Shown here: positions 31,809 to 40,245 of the stretch, piece by piece
Position numbering within the stretch: position 1 is the stretch's first letter
Layout of the letters: every line of letters begins with the position of its first letter
NCBI GenBank assembly: GCA_028819215.1
Contig: JAPPMG010000066.1
Span: forward strand, 1-64,000
DNA from: Bryobacterales bacterium
GTDB taxonomy: Bacteria; Acidobacteriota; Terriglobia; Bryobacterales; UBA6623
Direction of reading: 5' to 3'
Length of the DNA stretch: 64,000 nucleotides
Program-made: the position numbers and the translations under genes
The notes under the pieces: model-generated
Database searches by the model: none
What the model was told of the DNA's origin: nothing
The model's input: only the letters and a program-made list of their open reading frames with translations

Positions 31809-32357
31809 TCACTGCGGGGAGGGGGGCCGCATGAGCCGGTACTCGCCGGTCATCGCGGGGTCCTCGAACTCTAGGAACGTGTCGCCATCGGCCCCGCGGT
31901 ACCGCCACACCTCGAACGGGTGGCTCGCGGTGAGCACGCCGCCTTCGCGGGACGGTCGCCGATACTGGCCGCCCGACGGGTGCGACTCGATCTCGTCCGG
32001 CGGCCCGCGCGTGATATAGGTCCGGCCGCGATCGGTCTTCCAGCCGGGAATCCGCACGCTGAACCGATCGTTGGCCCAGGCGATGCGGCGGTAATGCTCT
32101 TCCTTGTATTCGTTCGCGGTGGAGTCCGGAGTCTGGTCGCGCCGCATCCAGAACGACTCGATGAAGTCCTCGCGCTGCGCGTCCGTTGTCAACCGCACGA
32201 ACGCCTCGCGCTCTTCGCTCGTGATGATGTAGGGGACATCCTCGTCGAGCCAGCGCTCGAAGGGCCCTGGAAGCTCCTCCGCGGTCTGTGCCGCAAGTGG
32301 CCCCACCAAGCCGGCGGCAGCCAGCGCCGCAATCCAGATCGCAAATCCGCTAAGCAT
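31809..32357 (-). CDS. GWxTD-domain exported protein
   Basis: The 182-residue product has a signal peptide (MLSGFAIWIAALAAAGLVGPLAAQ). The conserved region contains WLDEDVPYIITSEEREAFVR, FIESFWMRRDQTPDSTANEY and the family-naming motif in VRIPGWKTDRGRTYITRGPP, ending with PFEVWRYRGADGDTFLEF. GWxTD proteins are common in Acidobacteriota and Bacteroidota; their role is not established, though they are often predicted periplasmic or outer-membrane associated. The full domain is present. A strong purine-rich ribosome-binding site (AGGAAGGAGGAGCG) precedes the ATG. It is on the same strand as tsaD but separated by an internal promoter. Confidence 0.85.
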   Translation of the reverse strand: MLSGFAIWIAALAAAGLVGPLAAQTAEELPGPFERWLDEDVPYIITSEEREAFVRLTTDAQREDFIESFWMRRDQTPDSTANEYKEEHYRRIAWANDRFSVRIPGWKTDRGRTYITRGPPDEIESHPSGGQYRRPSREGGVLTASHPFEVWRYRGADGDTFLEFEDPAMTGEYRLMRPPSPQ

Positions 32358-32625
32358 CGCTCCTCCTTCCTCTCCGGTGCCGTGCGCAATCGAGAGGGCT
32401 CCCCGGCCTGCCCGACCGCTTCAGGCTCTTGCGCCTTCGGGCGGCCTCTCCAAGTCTGACTCTAGGGTCACCGGCGCGGATGGTCAAGTCAGAGATCGGG
32501 AGCAACACGCACACCGGTGCAGCGGCCTCGCGCCGCGGCGACGCACGCTTGGCGGGCCGGGCCGGAAGGCAGGCCAGGCCCGTGTCGATAGAATGAAAAT
32601 TGCCGCCATCGTGCGGACGAGACCC

Positions 32626-33546
32626 ATGTACGAAGTGATTGTGATCGGCTCCGGCTGCGCCGGGAGCACCGCTGCCATCTATGCGGCCCGTGCAAGCTTG
32701 AAGCCCCTGGTGATCGAGGGCCTGGAAGCGGGCGGCCAGCTGACGCTGACCACGGACGTGGAGAACTATCCCGGGTTCCCGGAAGGCATCATGGGACCTG
32801 ATCTGGTCGATCGCATGAAGCAGCAAGCCCAGCGCTTCGGCGCCACCTACAGGCACGGCGCCGTAACGCGAGCGGATCTGTCCTCCCGCCCGTTCAAGCT
32901 CTGGATCGGCGACGAGCGGCTCGAGGCGCGGACCCTCATCGTCGCTTCCGGCGCGTCCGCCCGCTGGCTGGGGCTGCCATCGGAACAGGCCCTTGTTGGC
33001 CATGGCGTCAGCTCATGCGCGACGTGCGACGGGTTCTTCTTCCGCGGACAGCCGGTGACCGTCATTGGCGGCGGCGACAGTGCCATGGAAGAGGCGCTGT
33101 TCCTGACTAAGTTCGCCACCGAGGTGACCATCGTGCACCGCCGCGAGGAGTTCCGGGCCTCGAAAATCATGCTGGATCGCGCACGGTCCAACGAGAAGAT
33201 CAACTGGATCACCAACGCGACGGTCACGGAGGTCGCCGATCCGGCGGCCCAGGCCGTGACGGGCCTGAGACTGCGCAGCACTGTCAACGGCAAGGAATGG
33301 GACCACAAGACCAGCGCGCTGTTCCTTGCCATCGGGCACGTGCCCAACACAGACATCTTCAAGGGCCAGCTCGACCTTGACGAACAGGGCTACATCGTGT
33401 CCCACGGCGGCGCGCGGACGAACATCCCGGGCGTCTTCCACGCCGGTGACGTCGAGGACAGAGTCTACCGGCAAGCCGTCACGGCGGCCGGCGCGGGCTG
33501 CAAAGCCGCCATCGAGGCGGAGCGACTGCTGGAAGCCGAGGGCTAG
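32626..33546 (+). CDS. trxB: thioredoxin reductase
   Basis: ATG 32626 (MYEVIVIGSGCAGSTAAIYA) gives 306 residues, normal for low-molecular-weight TrxB; ATG 32593 is a possible longer start. It shows the FAD-binding N-terminus, GGQLTLTTDVENYPGFPEGI, the redox pair C-A-T-C in VSSCATCDGFFFRGQ, the NADPH-binding VTVIGGGDSAMEEALFLTKF, and the C-terminal FAD motif GVFHAGDVEDRVYRQAVTAA. It reduces thioredoxin with NADPH in the cytoplasm. Unlike many TrxB, the Gly-x-Gly-x-x-Gly segment reads GSGCAG with Cys in place of a small residue. It is divergent from the GWxTD gene and stands as a single gene. Confidence 0.95.
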   Translation: MYEVIVIGSGCAGSTAAIYAARASLKPLVIEGLEAGGQLTLTTDVENYPGFPEGIMGPDLVDRMKQQAQRFGATYRHGAVTRADLSSRPFKLWIGDERLEARTLIVASGASARWLGLPSEQALVGHGVSSCATCDGFFFRGQPVTVIGGGDSAMEEALFLTKFATEVTIVHRREEFRASKIMLDRARSNEKINWITNATVTEVADPAAQAVTGLRLRSTVNGKEWDHKTSALFLAIGHVPNTDIFKGQLDLDEQGYIVSHGGARTNIPGVFHAGDVEDRVYRQAVTAAGAGCKAAIEAERLLEAEG

Positions 33547-33568
33547 CCCGCGCGCCCAGGCGTCAGGC

Positions 33569-34099
33569 TCAGGCGGACTGCGGGAAGAGGTCCAATTGGC
33601 CGGGCAGCGTCTTGGACACCTTGGGTCGGCGGCGGAAGGCGTCCGGCTTGCCGATGACCCCCATCACGACGCACATCTGCACTGCGGCTTGCGGCACGAA
33701 CACGCGCCAGGCGAGCCCCCTGGAGTCGGGCGGCGTCAACGTGACGCCCGGGGCGCCGAGCACGCGCAGGTCGTTGGGGATCACGCCCTCTAACTCCCCG
33801 CCGTCCAAGAAACGCAAGCGAATCCAAAGCCCGCCGAGCTTCGGCCGGGAGATGAACTCCTTGCGCTGGCCGCGCTCGGGATCCTTGTCGAACTCCCGCA
33901 CAAAGTACACGGCCCGCACCTGGTCGTACGGGATGACCGCCGGCTCGGCCGTGCGCGTGATCAGCTCGATCCCGGCGCTGCTCAGATACTGCTGAGGGTC
34001 CACCCAGCCCTCGACCCTGTCGAGCCCGAAGCGTCGCACGCAGACCTTCTTGGCTGTGGAATTCAACAATTGCCCCCGAAATGTTTGGCCATTCGCCAT
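33569..34099 (-). CDS. conserved hypothetical protein (Acidobacteria-type DUF)
   Basis: The start is taken at ATG 34099 (MANGQTFRGQLLNSTAKKVC), giving 176 residues; the longer ORF-track start adds 14 residues lacking similarity. The body includes EGWVDPQQYLSSAGIELITR, IPYDQVRAVYFVREFD and FLDGGELEGVIPNDLRVL. This layout of short beta-strands recurs in uncharacterised acidobacterial proteins, where a strand-rich core reads like a small-barrel fold. No signal peptide or catalytic motif is visible, so it is probably cytoplasmic. The C-terminus DLFPQSA is hydrophilic. It is convergent with trxB and divergent from xerD. Function unknown. Confidence 0.7.
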   Translation of the reverse strand: MANGQTFRGQLLNSTAKKVCVRRFGLDRVEGWVDPQQYLSSAGIELITRTAEPAVIPYDQVRAVYFVREFDKDPERGQRKEFISRPKLGGLWIRLRFLDGGELEGVIPNDLRVLGAPGVTLTPPDSRGLAWRVFVPQAAVQMCVVMGVIGKPDAFRRRPKVSKTLPGQLDLFPQSA

Positions 34100-34162
34100 G
34101 CTAGTACGCACATACAGGGGTGTCAAGCAGGGCTCCCACAAGCAGTCCGGTATGATTGGCCT

Positions 34163-35056
34163 GTGGAGCGGGCAGACTCCTCGCTGCAGGAATACCTAGC
34201 CTACGCCAGTATCGAAAAAGGCCTGTCGGCGAACAGCATCGCCGCGTATCGCCGAGATCTGACCCGCCTCGCGGAGTTCCTGGAAGGGCGGGGCGCGCCC
34301 GTATCGGGGGCCAGCAACGCCGACCTGAGAGGCTTTGTCGACGGGCTCTACGAGGCGGGCTTGAGCGCCCGGTCGGTCGCTCGGTATCTCAGCAGCATCC
34401 GCAGCCTGTATCGCTATCTGGTAGATCAAGGCCAGATCGTCGAGGATCCCTCGGCCAACCTCGCTTCTCCGGGCCAGTGGAAGACGCTACCGAAGTTCCT
34501 CACCTATGACGAGGTTGACCAGCTGCTCGCCGCGCCGCCGCCCGAGACGCCCCTGGGCAGCCGCGATCTCGCGATGCTGCAACTGCTGTACGCAACCGGA
34601 CTGCGGGTCTCGGAGCTGATCGCGGTGCGGCTCTCCGACCTCGACTCCAAGACGGGGATCGTGCGCACGGTTGGCAAGGGCAACAAGACGCGCCTGGTGC
34701 CAGTCGGCCGGACGGCCCTTGACGCGATCGAGAGCTACGTCGAGCAACATCGGCGGGCGATCCTCAAGAACGCTTCTTCGGAGTTCCTGTTCGTCACCTC
34801 ACTCGGCAAATCGATGTCCAGGCAGGCGTTTTGGAAGCTGCTGCGCAAGTACGGCCTTGTCGCCGGCATCGACAAGCGGATCACGCCCCACGTGCTGCGG
34901 CACAGCTTCGCGACGCACCTGTTGGAGCGCGGCGCCGACCTGCGCAGCCTCCAGCTGATGCTGGGGCACGCGGACATCTCCACGACCCAGATCTACACCC
35001 ACGTGCTGCGGTCCCGGATGCGCAAGATCTACGACAGCTACCACCCGCGCGGCTAG
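34163..35056 (+). CDS. xerD: tyrosine recombinase XerC/XerD family
   Basis: GTG 34163 (VERADSSLQEYLAYASIEKG) gives 297 residues, the usual XerD length; the ORF-track start would overlap the divergent hypothetical gene. The N-terminal SAM-like core-binding domain (about 1-95) is followed by the catalytic domain with the Arg in LLYATGLRVSELIAVRLSDL, the Lys region VRTVGKGNKTRLVP, the H-x-x-R box HVLRHSFATHLLERGADLRS, LMLGHADISTTQIYTHV, and the Tyr within the last motif. It resolves chromosome dimers at dif with a partner. The LGHxxISTTQIYTHV ending favours XerD, but XerC or a single-recombinase Xer cannot be excluded. No dif site was found here. Confidence 0.92.
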   Translation: MERADSSLQEYLAYASIEKGLSANSIAAYRRDLTRLAEFLEGRGAPVSGASNADLRGFVDGLYEAGLSARSVARYLSSIRSLYRYLVDQGQIVEDPSANLASPGQWKTLPKFLTYDEVDQLLAAPPPETPLGSRDLAMLQLLYATGLRVSELIAVRLSDLDSKTGIVRTVGKGNKTRLVPVGRTALDAIESYVEQHRRAILKNASSEFLFVTSLGKSMSRQAFWKLLRKYGLVAGIDKRITPHVLRHSFATHLLERGADLRSLQLMLGHADISTTQIYTHVLRSRMRKIYDSYHPRG

Positions 35057-35113
35057 CCGGGCCGGATCTGAGCCGGGCAGTGTCCCGAGACGGCTCTCTG
35101 CTACGCTGCCAGC

Positions 35114-36331
35114 ATGAATCTGGACGAGATGCTGTCGCGGGACGCGCGCGGGATGCGTTCGTCGCTGATCCGGCAGCTCACCGGCTTGGTCAACCAGCCG
35201 CACGTGATCTCGTTCGCCGCCGGCTCGCCCAACGCGCAGACTTTCCCGCACGAGAAGTTGCGCCAAATCCTGCACGATCTGGTCGAGCGCGAGCGGGGCC
35301 ATGTATTCCAGTACTCCGTGACCCGCGGCAACGCGCAGCTAATCGATGCGGTCTGCGAGCGCGACCGCTCGCTCAAGTGCATCGAGTCCACCCCCGCCGA
35401 GACCCTGCTCGCCAGCGGCTCCCAGCAGGGGCTGGATTTCATCGCCAGAGTGCTGCTCGACCCGGGCGACGCGGTCTTCGTGGAGACGCCGAGCTTTATC
35501 GGCGCCATGTCGTCCTTCGAGAACTTTCGCGCCAAGCTGTTCGCAGTCGATTGCGACGAGGACGGCATGGACATGGGCCACCTCGCTCGGCGCATCGCCG
35601 AGGCGCGCTCCCAAGGCCGCCAGTGCAAGCTCATCTATGTCGTCCCGAACTTTCAAAACCCTGCCGGAACGGTGTGGTCGCAAGCGCGGCGGCAAGCACT
35701 GTGCGAGCTCTCGCGCCACGAACGGGTAGTGGTGGTGGAAGACGACGCATACGGCGAACTCTACTTCGACGGGATCGATCCCGAGGCCCTGGCACCAATC
35801 AAGTCTTGTCCCGATAGCACCCACGTGATCTACGTCTCGACGTTCTCCAAGATCCTCGCGCCCGGACTGCGCGTGGCGTGGATGCACGGCCCGGCCGAGA
35901 TCATCCAGCGGATCGAGTACTGCAAGGAAACCGGTGACCTGTGCACGCCGACGCTGAGCCAAAGGCTGGTGCTGGAATTCCTCGAGCGAGGCTGGATGCC
36001 GGCGCAGGCAGGCCTGGCCCGAAACTTCTACGCCGCCAAGTCCAAGACGATGCAGACCGCCCTGCGAGGGCACTTTTCCGGCCTGGCGCGCTGGCGCGCT
36101 GCGCGCGGCGGCTTGTTTCAGTGGCTGGACCTGCCGGAGGGCGTCGACGCTCTGGACCTGCTCCACGACAGCCTCGAACAGGACCAAGTCGCCTTCATTC
36201 CCGGAGGGCCGTTCTTCGCCGAAGCAGGACGGTCCAATGCGGTGCGACTTTCTTTTTCGAACGTAAGGGACCAAAATATTGATATCGGCCTGTCCCGCCT
36301 GAGTCGGCGGATCCGGCAAGCGCTCGCCTGA
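35114..36331 (+). CDS. PLP-dependent class I/II aminotransferase (2-aminoadipate/MocR-catalytic type)
   Basis: The 405-residue enzyme has the fold-type I layout: ISFAAGSPNAQTFPHEKLRQ near the N-terminus, LLASGSQQGLDFIARVLLDP, YVVPNFQNPAGTVWSQARRQ, EDDAYGELYFDG, and the PLP lysine in VSTFSKILAPGLRVAWMHGP. A conserved Arg near the C-terminus (NAVRLSFSNV) would bind the substrate carboxylate. Close relatives include alpha-aminoadipate, aromatic and multi-substrate transaminases. It stands about 60 bases after xerD and the same distance before a 2-hydroxyacid dehydrogenase, suggesting coordinated handling of an amino acid and its keto- or hydroxyacid. Confidence 0.9.
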   Translation: MNLDEMLSRDARGMRSSLIRQLTGLVNQPHVISFAAGSPNAQTFPHEKLRQILHDLVERERGHVFQYSVTRGNAQLIDAVCERDRSLKCIESTPAETLLASGSQQGLDFIARVLLDPGDAVFVETPSFIGAMSSFENFRAKLFAVDCDEDGMDMGHLARRIAEARSQGRQCKLIYVVPNFQNPAGTVWSQARRQALCELSRHERVVVVEDDAYGELYFDGIDPEALAPIKSCPDSTHVIYVSTFSKILAPGLRVAWMHGPAEIIQRIEYCKETGDLCTPTLSQRLVLEFLERGWMPAQAGLARNFYAAKSKTMQTALRGHFSGLARWRAARGGLFQWLDLPEGVDALDLLHDSLEQDQVAFIPGGPFFAEAGRSNAVRLSFSNVRDQNIDIGLSRLSRRIRQALA

Positions 36332-36391
36332 AGTCGCGGCGTGCGGGTCTCGGACGCGAGGCACGCGTCCGGCCGGTCGCGAGCCTGAGCT

Positions 36392-39316
36392 ATGCCCGCA
36401 TACCCGAGCGACCTCGCTGCACAAATCAGCCGCCAGATCGAGGGCGAGGTGCGCTTCGACCGCTACTCGCGAGTGCTGTACTCCACCGACGCCTCGGTCT
36501 GGCAGATCGAGCCGATCGGAGCGGTCATCCCCAAGCACCACGGAGACGTCAGGTCCCTGGTCCAGCTCTGCTCGAAGCATCGAGTGCCCGTCCTGCCACG
36601 CGGCGGCGCCACGAGCCTTTCCGGCCAGACCGTGGGCGAGGCCGTCCATGTCGATTTCGCCAAGTACATGAACGGCATTCTCGAGACCAACCTCGAGGAG
36701 GGCTGGGTGCGCATCCAGCCGGGCGTCGTCCAAGACCAGCTGGGCAGGCACCTGAGGCCGCTGGGCTATCAATTCGGCCCCAACACGTCTTCCGCGAGCC
36801 GCGGCACCATCGGCGGCATGATCGGCAACAACTCGGCCGGTTCGCACTCGATCCTGTACGGCAAGACGATCGATCACGTGCTGGAACTCCGCTGCGTCTT
36901 CGCCGACGGCTCCGAAGCGTGGCTGAAACCAGTCGCGAACCGCGATTTGGAAGCACTCGGCAGGGGCGACGATTTCGTGGCCTCCTTGTATCGCCAGCTG
37001 CCCCAGATCGGAGCGCAGTACCGCGACGAGGTCTTGACCAGGTTTCCGCAGATCCTGCGGCGCGTCAGCGGCTACAACCTAGACGAACTCGTGCGCGACG
37101 GCGACGCCTTCGGCGCGGGCTATTCCAGCCGTCCCGGCCCGCTCAACCTCAGCCGGGTCGTTGTCGGCTGCGAGGGAACCCTGGCGGTCGTCACCGAGGC
37201 AAAGCTGCGCATCGTCCGCTCGCCCGCTAACAAAGGCATCCTCGTGGTGCATTTCGACTCCGTCTTCGCCGCGGTCGACGCCGCCGAGATGATCGTTTCG
37301 ACCAACCCGTCCGCAGCGGAGCTGATCGACGAATTCATCCTCAACAACGCCCGCGCCAACCCGTCGTTCGCGGGCAAGCTGGACTGGGTCGACCACGGCG
37401 CCCAAGCGCTGATGGTCGTGGAGTACCAAGGCCAGACCGCGGGCGAAGTCGACGCCAAGCTCAGCGCACTGCGCCATCTGCTGGAGCGGAACGGCACCGG
37501 ATTCGGCTACCTGCCGATCAGCGATCCGGCCAAGCAAGCACAGGTCTGGGGAGTGCGCAAGGAAGCCCTCGGCATCCTGATGTCGGTGAAAGGCGACCAC
37601 AAGCCGATCGCATTCGTGGAGGATCCGGCAGTGCCCATCCAGCAGATGGGCAGCTTCCTCAGGGACTTTCGCAACATTCTCGAGAAATACGAGGCCCACG
37701 GCGGCTACTACGGACACGCCTCGGTGGGCTGCCTGCACGTCCGTCCGATGGTCAATCTCAAGGATCCGGCGGAAGTGCGCAAGATGGCGGCGATCGCCGA
37801 CGAGGTCTTCGGCATCGTGATGAATTACGGCGGCTCGATGTCCGGCGAACACGGGGACGGCATCGCCCGCAGCAAATACAACCAGTGGCTCTTCGGCGAC
37901 AAGATCTACCAAGGCTTCCTGGACTTGAAACGGGCCATGGACCCGCACAACATACTCAACCCGGGCAAGGTGGTCAACGCTCCCGAACTCACCGATGACC
38001 TGCGCTGGGGCGCGGACTACAAGATGCGCCAAGTGAAGACGACGCTGGACTTTTCCGGCGACGGAGGGTTTGACCGGGCGATCGAGCTGTGCAACGGCGC
38101 GGGCGTCTGCCGCAAGCGCATGACGGGTACGATGTGCCCCTCGTACCACGCCACGATGGACGAGGAGCACTCCACGCGGGGCCGCGCCAACGCCTTGCGC
38201 GCCGCCCTGTCCGGGGCGCTTCCGCCCGAGGAGTTCACGTCGCGCCGAATGCACGACGTGCTGGACCTGTGCCTCGCCTGCAAGGCGTGCAAGACCGAGT
38301 GCCCCTCCAACGTGGACATGGCCAAGATCAAGTACGAATGGCTGTCCCACTACTACGACGAGCACGGCGTGCCGCTGAAGGCCAAGGCCTTCGGGCACAT
38401 CGAGCGAATCTACCGCCTAGCCGGCAAGGTGCCGCGCCTGTTCAATTTCGTCGGTTCGCTCCCGCCTGTGCGATGGCTGAACGAGGCCCTCCTGCACGTC
38501 GACCGCAGGCGGAAGCCGCCCAGCATGGCGGTGCAATCTTTCCGCGATTGGTTCGCGCGCCGTCCCGCCGGAGACCCCACGGCCGGCCGCGGACAGGTGA
38601 TTCTGCTGGACGACTGCTTCATGAACTTCAACTACCCGGAGGTCGGCAAGGCGGCGGTCGCCCTGCTCGAGGCTGCCGGCTATGAAGTCCTGCTGGCCGA
38701 CCACCGCTGCTGCGGCCGCCCGATGCTCTCGCACGGTCTGCTGGAAGACACCCGCGAGGCGGCCGTCCACAACGTGCGCGAACTCGACGCGCTGGCCAGC
38801 GGCGACGCGCAGATTGTCGGCTGCGAACCCAGTTGCCTGCTCACGCTGCGAGAAGAATACCCGGAACTCGTGCCGGACAGCGCGGCTAGACGCGTCGCTT
38901 CCAAGGCCCTGATGCTGGAAGAATTCTTGCTGCAACTGGCCGACCGGAACGAACTCGACATCGGCTGGCAGCCACTCGAGCGCAACGTTCTGTACCACGG
39001 GCATTGCCATCAAAAGGCCCAAAGCGGCACGCGGGCGACCCTGCAAACCCTAGAGCTCGTGCCCGGGCAGCGAGTGGAGGAGATCAATTCCGGCTGCTGC
39101 GGAATGGCCGGATCCTTCGGCTTCGAGAAGGGCCACTACGAGATCTCCCAAAAGATCGGGGCGGAGCGGCTCTTCCCGGCAGTGAATTCTGCCGCCGCCG
39201 ATACGGAGATCGCTGTCAGCGGGGTGTCCTGCCGCCAGCAGATCGACCACTTCACGAATCGAACGGCCCGGCACGTGGCCGAAATCCTCTGCGACAGCCT
39301 CAAGGACTCGCGATGA
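36392..39316 (+). CDS. FAD-linked 2-hydroxyacid dehydrogenase fused to Fe-S/CCG domains (YdiJ/GlcD-GlcF type)
   Basis: The 974-residue protein joins a PCMH-type FAD-binding domain (about 35-270; VLPRGGATSLSGQTVGEAVH) and a FAD-oxidase C-terminal domain (about 280-530; MSGEHGDGIARSKYNQWLF) to a ferredoxin-like segment (about 565-640; LCLACKACKTECPSNVDMA). Two CCG electron-transfer domains follow (HRCCGRPMLSHG; CGMAGSFGFEKGHYEIS). This matches the long D-2-hydroxyglutarate/D-lactate dehydrogenases such as YdiJ, which oxidise a 2-hydroxyacid and pass electrons to the respiratory chain. The exact substrate is not readable. Its stop overlaps the following exporter gene by ATGA. Confidence 0.92.
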   Translation: MPAYPSDLAAQISRQIEGEVRFDRYSRVLYSTDASVWQIEPIGAVIPKHHGDVRSLVQLCSKHRVPVLPRGGATSLSGQTVGEAVHVDFAKYMNGILETNLEEGWVRIQPGVVQDQLGRHLRPLGYQFGPNTSSASRGTIGGMIGNNSAGSHSILYGKTIDHVLELRCVFADGSEAWLKPVANRDLEALGRGDDFVASLYRQLPQIGAQYRDEVLTRFPQILRRVSGYNLDELVRDGDAFGAGYSSRPGPLNLSRVVVGCEGTLAVVTEAKLRIVRSPANKGILVVHFDSVFAAVDAAEMIVSTNPSAAELIDEFILNNARANPSFAGKLDWVDHGAQALMVVEYQGQTAGEVDAKLSALRHLLERNGTGFGYLPISDPAKQAQVWGVRKEALGILMSVKGDHKPIAFVEDPAVPIQQMGSFLRDFRNILEKYEAHGGYYGHASVGCLHVRPMVNLKDPAEVRKMAAIADEVFGIVMNYGGSMSGEHGDGIARSKYNQWLFGDKIYQGFLDLKRAMDPHNILNPGKVVNAPELTDDLRWGADYKMRQVKTTLDFSGDGGFDRAIELCNGAGVCRKRMTGTMCPSYHATMDEEHSTRGRANALRAALSGALPPEEFTSRRMHDVLDLCLACKACKTECPSNVDMAKIKYEWLSHYYDEHGVPLKAKAFGHIERIYRLAGKVPRLFNFVGSLPPVRWLNEALLHVDRRRKPPSMAVQSFRDWFARRPAGDPTAGRGQVILLDDCFMNFNYPEVGKAAVALLEAAGYEVLLADHRCCGRPMLSHGLLEDTREAAVHNVRELDALASGDAQIVGCEPSCLLTLREEYPELVPDSAARRVASKALMLEEFLLQLADRNELDIGWQPLERNVLYHGHCHQKAQSGTRATLQTLELVPGQRVEEINSGCCGMAGSFGFEKGHYEISQKIGAERLFPAVNSAAADTEIAVSGVSCRQQIDHFTNRTARHVAEILCDSLKDSR

Positions 39317-40245
39317 GTCCTGCCCCGGCCCGCCTCGCTGCTACGCGCCCCGTCACATGGAAGGTCGGACTGTTCGCGCTGCTGATCAGTTTCTTCTGGA
39401 GCGGCAACATTGTTTCGATCAAGTTCGGGCTAGCCACCATCCCGCCGTTTTGGAGCGCTTTCTGGCGCATGGCCATCGGGGCGCTGGCGGTCTCGGCGTG
39501 GGCTTGGTTGCTGCGCAAGCCGGTCTGGATCGAACGCGAACAGCTGCGCGATTTCCTGCTCCTGGGGGCGATGTTCACGGCCCAGATCGCGATCTTCAAC
39601 CTATCGGTGTTCTACACGTCTCCGGCCTACGCCGTGATCCTGCTCAACACCAACCCCGTGATGGTCAACCTGATCAGCCACCACTTCGTGAAGGCCGACC
39701 GGCTCAGCGCGAGCAGGCTGCTCGGGCTGGCCATCGCCTTCGGGGGCATTTCGTACGTGATGCTCGGTCAGCCGGACGCGACCTTGGCCCCGAATCCGAT
39801 GCTCGGCAACCCGCTGATGCTCGTCTCGTCCTTCCTGCTAGCGCTGCGCATCGTGTACACGCAGCGCATGGTGCGCCGTGTCGGCGCGTATAGGCCCGTG
39901 ATCTGGCAGATGGTGCTGTCGCTGCCCGGGTTTCTCGCGCTGGCACTCGCCTTCGAGGAACCACTGCTCCAGCCGCTGTCGTATGAGCCGGTGCTGGCGA
40001 TTCTCTACCAAGCCATCGTCGTGGCCGGCTTCTGCTTCGTCTCGTGGACGAACCTGCTGAGGCTCTACAGCGCCGGCAATCTCGCGATGTACACCTTCAG
40101 CGTGCCCATCTTCGGCATTTTTCTCGCAGCGGCACTGTTCGACGAGCGCATTACCGGACGCCTGCTCGTAGGTGCCGTAGCGGTTGCGGCGGGCATTGCG
40201 ATCGTCACCAAAGCGAGGATGGGAGAGGCTTCGCGTGCCCGCTAA
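39313..40245 (+). CDS. EamA/DMT-family transporter (first of a tandem pair)
   Basis: ATG 39313 overlaps the dehydrogenase stop as ATGA and yields 310 residues, the usual ten-helix EamA size; the ORF-track start inside the dehydrogenase is discarded. Hydrophobic segments include VGLFALLISFFWSGNIVSIK, LLGLAIAFGGISYVMLGQPD and PVLAILYQAIVVAGFCFVSW, spanning two duplicated EamA halves. DMT proteins usually export amino acids or related metabolites through the inner membrane. The coupling to a hydroxyacid dehydrogenase suggests the cargo is a product of that pathway. A paralogue follows immediately. Confidence 0.9.
   Translation: MSPAPARLAATRPVTWKVGLFALLISFFWSGNIVSIKFGLATIPPFWSAFWRMAIGALAVSAWAWLLRKPVWIEREQLRDFLLLGAMFTAQIAIFNLSVFYTSPAYAVILLNTNPVMVNLISHHFVKADRLSASRLLGLAIAFGGISYVMLGQPDATLAPNPMLGNPLMLVSSFLLALRIVYTQRMVRRVGAYRPVIWQMVLSLPGFLALALAFEEPLLQPLSYEPVLAILYQAIVVAGFCFVSWTNLLRLYSAGNLAMYTFSVPIFGIFLAAALFDERITGRLLVGAVAVAAGIAIVTKARMGEASRAR

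Noticed and set aside
31795-31819. CCCCGC/GCGGGG hairpin at the end of the GWxTD gene as a terminator
   Set aside because: The stem is short, spans the stop codon, and is not followed by a T-run.
34070-34162. ORF-track start of xerD upstream of the GTG
   Set aside because: It would overlap the divergent hypothetical gene and adds residues with no similarity to Xer proteins.
35339-36877. 512-residue minus-strand ORF
   Set aside because: Antisense across the aminotransferase and the dehydrogenase start; no recognisable domain.
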